From assembly GCF_001904725.1 (NCBI RefSeq), contig NZ_MRCE01000061.1, positions 1-32,058 of the forward strand: DNA of 32,058 bases, written 5' to 3'. This document shows, piece by piece, positions 26,500 through 32,058 of this stretch (positions are counted from its first letter, which is position 1; each line of letters opens with the position of its first letter). A model generated the notes under the pieces. That model worked only from the letters and a program-made list of their open reading frames with translations. It had not been told where the DNA came from and searched no databases. This DNA comes from Phormidium ambiguum IAM M-71 (lineage in GTDB: Bacteria; Cyanobacteriota; Cyanobacteriia; Cyanobacteriales; Aerosakkonemataceae). Position numbers and translations under genes: made by a program.

Positions 26500-27228
26500 T
26501 CACTGCTGACTGCTAGCAATCCTCCTTAACTTCTGCCCCTGTTGTGCTTCTTCAATTTTGGCAAGTTCATTTAATAAAGTAACCGTTACTTGTTTTAATC
26601 TCGTATCTTGTTCATAACGCAGTGCTTCACCAAAGGCATCATACCATAAATTATATTGAGCATAAAGTTGAACAATTTGTGCTGGTTCTTTGGTTGTAGA
26701 TAAGGCATTTCTCAAAGTTGATGGCATTTCCACAACCTCGAAATCTGCTTCGGCAATTAAATCCTTCGATGGATGATTACGATCGCATAAAAGTACTACT
26801 TTCCAATGATATCTTTTACCTACAATTAAAGCAGGTATATCTTCTGTAAGAGTTACTTTCCTAATTCCTGAAGAACTTGTTAAATCAATTTGTGCCACTA
26901 GCCTAAAGTCATTATTTCTATTTAATTCGTATAATAGAAACTTCATAGCTAAAGGTTTTGTATCTGGTACAAACCAAGCAAAAGTAGGGCGAACAGATGC
27001 GGTTTTTCCTTCTTTAGTTGGAGCAAGAACAGTTAGTTCTCCTTGGGTGCTGTTTTCGCACCCTCCCCTAGTACCCGTAGATGTTGTATTTCCTCTTGGA
27101 GCATCGTTATCAGGTGCGCCTTTTTCAGCGAGTACAACAGGAGTCGTACCTAGAGTTAAAATTAACACACTACAAGTTACTAACTTGATTGGTAAGCGTT
27201 TAGTAAGTAACCACAAAGTCGAAATCAT
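26500..27228 (-). CDS. DUF928 family exported protein
   Basis: A 242-residue protein from the ATG at 27228, which has GAGGG eight bases upstream; the frame runs to an ATG at 27282 without a ribosome binding site. A signal peptide ends near TTPVVLA/EKGAPD. The mature part has the DUF928 hallmarks: an Asn/Gly-rich start with TRGGC, LTVLAPTKEGKTASVRPTFAWFVP, then beta-rich sequence with YHWKVVLLCDRNHPS and a helical C-terminus (WYDAFGEALRYEQD). The two Cys may form a disulphide. The function of DUF928 is unknown, but it is repeatedly found beside TPS haemagglutinins, CHAT and CHASE2 genes in cyanobacteria. It heads a probable unit with TpsA copy 2. Confidence 0.88.
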   Translation of the reverse strand: MISTLWLLTKRLPIKLVTCSVLILTLGTTPVVLAEKGAPDNDAPRGNTTSTGTRGGCENSTQGELTVLAPTKEGKTASVRPTFAWFVPDTKPLAMKFLLYELNRNNDFRLVAQIDLTSSSGIRKVTLTEDIPALIVGKRYHWKVVLLCDRNHPSKDLIAEADFEVVEMPSTLRNALSTTKEPAQIVQLYAQYNLWYDAFGEALRYEQDTRLKQVTVTLLNELAKIEEAQQGQKLRRIASSQQ

Positions 27229-27358
27229 AGAATTAACCCTCGCTTTTTGCAACCTTAAACTAAGATTGAAGATTTTCTTCATATAGTGTTATGGGTGTAA
27301 TCGAACCCTATTTATGCAGTTGTGGTTAGAAAAGTCTTGAAAAGCTGAGGAAATTTTC

Positions 27359-27460
27359 ATGGTATATAATAGCGCGATCGCTTTTTTATTTGCATTAGTA
27401 GTAAGCTGTTGCATCTTCGCCTTATTCATCTATCAGAAAAGTAGTATTACTAAAAAATAA
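27359..27460 (+). CDS. 33-residue single-span membrane miniprotein
   Basis: The product has a short polar start (MVYNS), one uninterrupted hydrophobic helix of about 20 residues containing a Cys-Cys pair (AFLFALVVSCCIFALFIY), and a basic tail (QKSSITKK), the layout of a small inner- or thylakoid-membrane protein. GAGGA lies seven bases before the ATG, an ideal spacing. It is on the plus strand between two minus-strand genes, so it is not part of either operon. I do not recognise the family; it does not match the small photosystem or cytochrome b6f subunits I know. Confidence 0.55.
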   Translation: MVYNSAIAFLFALVVSCCIFALFIYQKSSITKK

Positions 27461-27521
27461 TAGGATTAAAACTTTTTGCTCACTCTACAAAAATAACGAC
27501 TGAAGTAGCTACAACGAACAG

Positions 27522-29411
27522 TTACCAAAACCACAATCTTTTTTTCATGGGCCAAGTTAACTGACAAAGAGTACCTTTGGGAGAAAGGGGTACACGCTGA
27601 AATTTCCCTCTTAAATGTCGCGCCAAATTTTTAGACTGTTGTGTTCCTCTTCCTTCATTTTTTAAATGGCAATTCCCTTGTCCATTGTCTGTAATACTCA
27701 GAATATACCAATCATCTTTTAGAGTATAAGTAACCACAAGACGGGTAACTCCTTGTGCGTGTTTACCGACATTACATAAAGCTTCTTCCAAAAATCGGCA
27801 AATTCCTTGCTTTTGTTCAATACTTAGAGATTGGTCATCAATAATATCGAAAGTACGAATTTTAAACTTAAGTGTTTTAAAATAAGGCAGGTCACGTTCT
27901 AAAGTATGACTATAGACTTGATAGAGAATTTCATGTAGAGGAACTTGTAAGTTTAGTTCTAAATTATTCCCTAAATGCAGGCTATGTTCCTCACTTAAGT
28001 TTTGCCGTTGCATGAATTCATAGATTGCCCGTAATTCTTGATTTAAATACCCAAGCTCTGATAAAATATTGTCTGGAGTTAAATCTTTTTCTTTAACTGT
28101 TCTTAGTAATTTAGCTAAAGTTTGCAAAGGTCCGTTATGAATGGCATCAAAGGTGCTATCAATGAGTTGTTGGCGATCGCTAATTCTCGCCTTCAACGCC
28201 AAGTCATACTGATAGAAAGATGTTAAACCTAAAGCAATCCTATCAATAATAAAAATTAAAAACGTCGGAACAACTGGTATCCACCAACCCCAAAGCAACA
28301 ATAAATAACTAATTACAATTAAAATTACACTAATAAAACCAACAGCTAAAAGATTTTTTAAAGGAGATCTACTAATGCGTCCAAAAACAATTCCTAAGAT
28401 TCCCCAAGCAATAATCCACAAGTATTCCCACTTGTCTGACCAACTCTGCAAAAGCGGTCTGCCATCCAACACAGCACTAATAATTTGACTGACTGCATGA
28501 GCTTGAATTTCTACTCCATAAACTAACCCAGGCGTAAGTTTTTTACTGCTAGTTACATTCGTAATAATCACATCTTTGATACTAGGAGAGGTAACGCCGA
28601 TAATCACAATGCGATCGCGTATCCAATCAGCATTTACCTTCCCTGATATAATATCATTGAGAGATACAATGCGAAATCTTTCTTTACCACTTCGATAATT
28701 AAGTAATATTTGGATTCCGCCTGTATCCGCTCTTACATATCCCCCAAAATTTGGGTGAAGACGAGGTAACTCAATTGTCCCAAATTTAATTTTTCGAGAA
28801 TCATTGTTAAAAGATATTTTTTGAGTTAATAAGTAAGTTCGGGCTAACTTTAGCGTAAAAGATAACTTATCAACTTTATTGTCCCCTTTTTCGTACCACA
28901 CTTGTAACAAGCTTCTTCTCAAGGAACCATCATCATCTGGTATAGAATCAACAAAGCCAACTCGTTCGGGAGGAGAACTAGGAGGAGGATTGACATTTTC
29001 TGAGAAAATTTTTTCAATAGCAACTAAATTCTTTATCTCTTTGAAAGTTGCTATAATTTCAGCATGACCGGGCTCCACAGGTAAGTCTCTAAAAATATCT
29101 AACCCAATGACTGCTGGCTGGTAAGTTTGTAATTTTCTCAACAGTTCGGCAATTTTGCGATCGGGAATAGGATAGTTTCCGCTGTTTCTGATATCCTGTT
29201 CATTAATCCCTACAATCAAAATTCTCTTATCAATTGGTTCGCTGGGACGTAGACGGAGAAAACGATCGAAAACCAACCATTCTAAAGGCTGTAATACTCC
29301 TGTTAAACGAGCGATAATTATTAGGGAAATACTTACAAATCCTGGTAGTACGATTACAAGGCGATTAAAAGTAATTTCCTCTTTTATTTTTTTGACGAAA
29401 CCATATCGCAC
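27522..29411 (-). CDS. CHASE2-domain sensor histidine kinase (NarL-type)
   Basis: A 629-residue protein. A membrane helix at 17-34 is followed by an extracytoplasmic CHASE2 domain (about 40-320, with VIGLDIFRD and the signature GVEIQAHAVSQIIS at 299-312), then three membrane helices (about 330-346, 352-372, 378-395). The cytoplasmic kinase has a phosphoacceptor His425 (AIHNGPLQTL), an N-box at 540-551 (LEEALCNVGKH) and a G1 box with Asp575 (TDNGQG). These residues are intact. The start is GTG at 29411, with AGGTG seven bases upstream. It lies 60 bp after the response regulator and is its probable partner. The CHASE2 ligand is unknown. Confidence 0.92.
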   Translation of the reverse strand: MRYGFVKKIKEEITFNRLVIVLPGFVSISLIIIARLTGVLQPLEWLVFDRFLRLRPSEPIDKRILIVGINEQDIRNSGNYPIPDRKIAELLRKLQTYQPAVIGLDIFRDLPVEPGHAEIIATFKEIKNLVAIEKIFSENVNPPPSSPPERVGFVDSIPDDDGSLRRSLLQVWYEKGDNKVDKLSFTLKLARTYLLTQKISFNNDSRKIKFGTIELPRLHPNFGGYVRADTGGIQILLNYRSGKERFRIVSLNDIISGKVNADWIRDRIVIIGVTSPSIKDVIITNVTSSKKLTPGLVYGVEIQAHAVSQIISAVLDGRPLLQSWSDKWEYLWIIAWGILGIVFGRISRSPLKNLLAVGFISVILIVISYLLLLWGWWIPVVPTFLIFIIDRIALGLTSFYQYDLALKARISDRQQLIDSTFDAIHNGPLQTLAKLLRTVKEKDLTPDNILSELGYLNQELRAIYEFMQRQNLSEEHSLHLGNNLELNLQVPLHEILYQVYSHTLERDLPYFKTLKFKIRTFDIIDDQSLSIEQKQGICRFLEEALCNVGKHAQGVTRLVVTYTLKDDWYILSITDNGQGNCHLKNEGRGTQQSKNLARHLRGKFQRVPLSPKGTLCQLTWPMKKRLWFW

Positions 29412-29471
29412 AAGTTTTCACCTAAAATTGATTAAGGTTGCAGATAAGCACCGGAGAAATTGGTTAATTGA

Positions 29472-30149
29472 TTAATCAATTAATCCTTCTTCTCTAGCTC
29501 GTAAATGTGTTTGAATGCGAATATTTTTCCCCTCTTCAGGATAAACACCTAAAACATCTTGAACTTTAGTCCAATAATGCCGCACAGTTCGTTCTGATAC
29601 ACACATCCGTTCCGAAATTGCTTTATCTTGTAATCCTTCTTCAAATGCCAAAGTAAGAACTGTTAGCCATTCTGGTTTTATTTCTGTTCCCGCCTGTATT
29701 CCTTTAATGTCTTTAGTATGAGTTAAACCCCCTAATGCCCAATTTACTCTAGTCAACATTTCTTTAGAAGAAAGACTTTTATCTGCTACTGTAAAACCTC
29801 CTTTATAAGCATCAATTTCTGGGAGAATTCTGATTAAGCTTTTTACATGAGCACTTTGGACAACCAAATTAAGATTGGGGTACTTTTGCATTAAAGTTTT
29901 AAGTAATTGAATGCCTGTTTCAGGTTTAGCGGTTACTCCTCGCTTTTCTGGTATGGAAAGATCCATCACTACTAAATCAGGGAGAAATCTTTCTACTTGC
30001 TCTTGAGCATCTTGAGCATTTTGGGCTGTAAGAATTTTCGCTTCAGGATATTGTTGTTTGATGACTTCCAGCGTGCCACCAAGAACTAATTCATGGTCAT
30101 CAACTACTATAATTTTTAATTTAGTTAGATCTGCATTTTCTTGGGTCAT
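29472..30149 (-). CDS. NarL/FixJ-type response regulator
   Basis: A 225-residue protein: receiver domain with the acidic pair in VVDDHELV, phosphoacceptor Asp in VVMDLSIPE (residue 63 from this start), conserved Lys in ADKSLSS, and a C-terminal LuxR-type helix-turn-helix (LQDKAISERMCVSERTVRHY). The ATG at 30149 has GGAG at six bases; the earlier ATG at 30155 abuts the GGAG and is less likely. The loop after the Asp carries an insertion (EKRGVTAKPETG) compared with most NarL proteins. It is the middle gene of a three-gene minus-strand operon and probably controls the neighbouring exoprotein genes (inference). Confidence 0.9.
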   Translation of the reverse strand: MTQENADLTKLKIIVVDDHELVLGGTLEVIKQQYPEAKILTAQNAQDAQEQVERFLPDLVVMDLSIPEKRGVTAKPETGIQLLKTLMQKYPNLNLVVQSAHVKSLIRILPEIDAYKGGFTVADKSLSSKEMLTRVNWALGGLTHTKDIKGIQAGTEIKPEWLTVLTLAFEEGLQDKAISERMCVSERTVRHYWTKVQDVLGVYPEEGKNIRIQTHLRAREEGLID

Positions 30150-30173
30150 AATCATCTCCGCAAAAGTTGGCTA

Positions 30174-30911
30174 TTAATTTGTAATTGAGTCAGATTGTCT
30201 AACCCACTGAAAGCACCAATTTACCATAAGCTCCTCTTTCCATCGAATACACTGCCCTCCTGTTAAAAACTCAAAGGTTTGGCTTAAATATTCTAAATCT
30301 TTTTTATTCCAATAAGAAACTAATGTTAGTGTATCAGAGAAGGAAATCTGAAGGTTTAATTCACAAAGATTTCCTTGCCGTTTTAAGTCGATAACAATTG
30401 ATACTTCGGTGATCGAGTCAGATATGGTTATTGTATTAAGCAGTTCTTCTAATGTATTTAAAATTAAAAGGTTACGCTCTAAGGAGTCTTGCTGCCAAAC
30501 TACTGGGGAATTTAACTTAATTTTGATTTGAGGATTATCTGTTTTCCAGGTTTCAATTAGGTAGGAAATTGCTAGAGGCAAGCTATCTTCAATGTAAGCA
30601 GGGGATAAGCGATCGCTTAACTGCTGTAAATAATGATAAAACTTGTTCATTTGGTTTAACAAGTCATGATTTACCTTTGTTAAGTTAGCATCTTCTTTCA
30701 ATAAGGATATTTCTAAACTACGACGAAGTGTAAAAGATTCTTGCAATAAGCTATCTCGAATTTTTTCTGATTCATAGGATAACTGCATTGATTGTTTGCT
30801 TTGCCACCACTGTAATGCCTGTTGTAATTTCGAGTAAGAAGCAGGCCAATAGAGTAAACTCTTCATTTTAGCGATCCAGATTTTAGTAGATTTATATAAA
30901 TAATTGCTCAC
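30174..30911 (-). CDS. degenerate NarL-type histidine kinase-like protein
   Basis: A 245-residue soluble protein. Residues 45-70 (ESEKIRDSLLQESFTLRRSL) align with the dimerisation/H-box of NarL-type kinases, but the phosphoacceptor His is replaced (RDSLLQE where RDLHD is usual). Residues 100-165 keep the LSPAYIEDSLPLAISYLIE and EELLNTI segments of the pre-N-box and N-box, while no DNGxG box is found. It is probably a pseudo-kinase that binds the response regulator or the CHASE2 kinase. GTG at 30911 has no good ribosome binding site; an ATG at 30866 is an alternative. It precedes the response regulator by 24 bp. Confidence 0.72.
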   Translation of the reverse strand: MSNYLYKSTKIWIAKMKSLLYWPASYSKLQQALQWWQSKQSMQLSYESEKIRDSLLQESFTLRRSLEISLLKEDANLTKVNHDLLNQMNKFYHYLQQLSDRLSPAYIEDSLPLAISYLIETWKTDNPQIKIKLNSPVVWQQDSLERNLLILNTLEELLNTITISDSITEVSIVIDLKRQGNLCELNLQISFSDTLTLVSYWNKKDLEYLSQTFEFLTGGQCIRWKEELMVNWCFQWVRQSDSITN

Positions 30912-31255
30912 AGTAAATACTAAAAGTTTTGCCAGGTATAGATTAGATTTGTCTGATTATGCCAATATATTAATTCAACCAACTCTAAAGTAGCATAGCC
31001 CAAAAAATAAAATATTAGCTATTTATGGCAACTGGATTTCTCTAAAAAGACAAGTTTATTACATAAAAATGCCAGTCTGATTGCAGAAAAGTGCAAGTAG
31101 CCGACTTCAACTACTGCTCGGTTAAGGGGAGAAGGGGGAATTTGTTTGCGTTTAATATAAGTTTGGTTTGGCGATGGATTAAGTATTGCTTCTATTCTGA
31201 ATAAACAAGTAAATTTTGATGAATGTAATCGAAAACCGGAAAGTGGAATGTAGTT
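30912..31255. other. intergenic region, no gene seen
   Basis: A 344-bp gap holding the promoter of the signalling operon. It has a purine-rich patch near 31125-31140. I see no supported gene, terminator or strong repeat. Confidence 0.5.
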
Positions 31256-31549
31256 CTAAAGTTCTAAGCCGCCCTTTTGCAACTTTTTAAATGGATCGAT
31301 GATAAAATCAATAATGCGGCGTTGACGAATGATAACTTCTGCTGTTGCTGTTTGACCAGGGGTTAAAGTAATGCGTTTGTTAGCATTTTGCAGAAATGGC
31401 TTTTCTAAGGTGATTTCCAGTTCAAATATCTCTTGCTGATTTTGTCCGTTTTGCACCTGTTTCGAGTCTGGGGAAATCCATTTTAATTGTCCTTCTACTA
31501 CTCCGTAATCTTGAAAGGGATAGGGATCGAATTTGAGTTTAACGGACAT
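31256..31549 (-). pseudogene. HlyD-family membrane-fusion protein, C-terminal fragment
   Basis: A 97-residue stretch matching only the end of a HlyD/membrane-fusion protein: VKLKFDPYPFQDYGVVEG, WISPDSK, then ITLTPGQTATAEVIIRQR and a final IDFIIDPFKKLQKG. Full-length family members are about 400-500 residues with a membrane helix and coiled coil, all absent here. An in-frame TGA directly precedes the ATG, there is no ribosome binding site, and upstream frames show no HlyD sequence. It looks like the remnant of an adaptor for a type I or C39 peptide exporter, cut by rearrangement. Confidence 0.75.
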
Positions 31550-31670
31550 TCAGTAGACCGAAAAGTTTTGCGATCGCCATTCGTGACAGGTTAAGAAAAC
31601 AGAACGAATGTTAAGGAGTGAATATGCTTAATAAAACTGGAGTGTCAAAGGTAATTTCTTGCTTGTCGGG

Positions 31671-31709
31671 GAGAGGTCAAAGGCAATCACTGATTGCCTT
31701 TGACCTCTC
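31671..31709. repeat. perfect 19-bp inverted repeat
   Basis: GAGAGGTCAAAGGCAATCA (31671-31689) and its exact reverse complement (31691-31709) are separated by a single C. It lies between the HlyD fragment and a transposase remnant. It could be a mobile-element hairpin, a terminator stem or a miniature palindromic element; flanks give no T-run. Confidence 0.8.
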
Positions 31710-31792
31710 TATATGACAATGGTTCTCGTCTTGTCAGAGTTAGGGTACTAAAGATGCCAAACTAGCAGAAGTAGAAGTTTGCTCATCTAACC

Positions 31793-31960
31793 ATGAAAAA
31801 GCGAATAAATCGTCATCCTGACCATGCGAAGCGACACAACACACCCAGTCCAAATAATCAAGTTATTGCCGCACATCTGGAAGAACTACTAATACCAATT
31901 CTCTGTAAAGATGCGCTTAATAAAACAGTTTCAGTCTCAGATACTTTTGTAGGAAACTGA
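31793..31960 (+). pseudogene. remnant of an IS4-type transposase N-terminus
   Basis: A 55-codon reading starts MKKRINRHPDHAKRH and continues to IAAHLEELLIPIL, which resembles the first 40 residues of a cyanobacterial IS4-family transposase group (from memory: a basic His/Pro-rich start, then an AAHLExLLTP helix). After residue 38 the similarity stops and a TGA follows. The DDE domain is not in the window. It is probably a decayed insertion-sequence end. Confidence 0.45.
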
Positions 31961-32058
31961 ATGATAATACAGCGCTTTGCGCTGTTAAGAGGTACAGTAG
32001 CAGCAACTAGCAAACCAATTTCTTAAATGTTGAGGATTGATTAAATGGAGAGCAACTG
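31961..32058. other. window end: small hairpin and a possible truncated start
   Basis: ACAGCGC (31969-31975) and GCGCTGT (31979-31985) form a 7-bp stem around TTT. An ATG at 32045 after AGGATTGATTAA could begin a gene that runs off the window, but only four codons are present. Confidence 0.3.

Overview
The window looks like chromosomal accessory DNA from a filamentous cyanobacterium. The evidence is a low GC content, many GCGATCGC (HIP1) octamers inside and outside genes, and typical cyanobacterial families: caspase/WD40 proteins, CHAT-TPR proteins, DUF928, CHASE2 sensors and two-partner-secretion haemagglutinins. The taxon is an inference; there is no rRNA or tRNA here. No CRISPR array was seen.

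Layout. (1) 1-2.1 kb, plus strand: an alpha/beta hydrolase that looks short at its N-terminus, then an MFS exporter. (2) 2.1-9.5 kb, minus strand: a caspase-WD40 membrane protein, a terminator, then a pair made of a degenerate-receiver AraC-type regulator followed by a caspase-lipase fusion anchored at its C-terminus. (3) 9.9-14.4 kb, minus strand: six closely spaced genes for wall- or chitin-active proteins (CAP, M15 peptidase, GH19-like, LysM-3D, LysM-GH19, LysM-CAP). None has a recognisable signal peptide. (4) 15.0-16.8 kb, plus strand: a subtilisin-like protease, also without a signal peptide. (5) 16.8-27.2 kb: two large TPS haemagglutinin-like exoproteins, an exported TPR-CHAT protease-like protein divergent from the first of them, DUF928, and a 63-residue peptide with a double-glycine leader. 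(6) 27.3-30.9 kb: a 33-residue membrane miniprotein on the plus strand, then a minus-strand signalling operon (pseudo-histidine kinase, NarL-type response regulator, CHASE2 histidine kinase). (7) 31.2-32.1 kb: a decayed zone with a HlyD C-terminal fragment, a perfect 19-bp inverted repeat and a remnant of an IS4-type transposase.

How it may work together. The CHASE2 kinase, the response regulator and the pseudo-kinase are the obvious candidates to control the adjacent DUF928/haemagglutinin/peptide genes. The AraC-like protein lacks the residues needed for phosphorylation and is probably co-transcribed with the caspase-lipase. Three clan-CD (caspase-fold) proteins, a subtilase and a block of leaderless lytic enzymes lie within about 21 kb. 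A self-lysis, conflict or cell-fate island is a reasonable hypothesis, but the sequence alone does not prove it.
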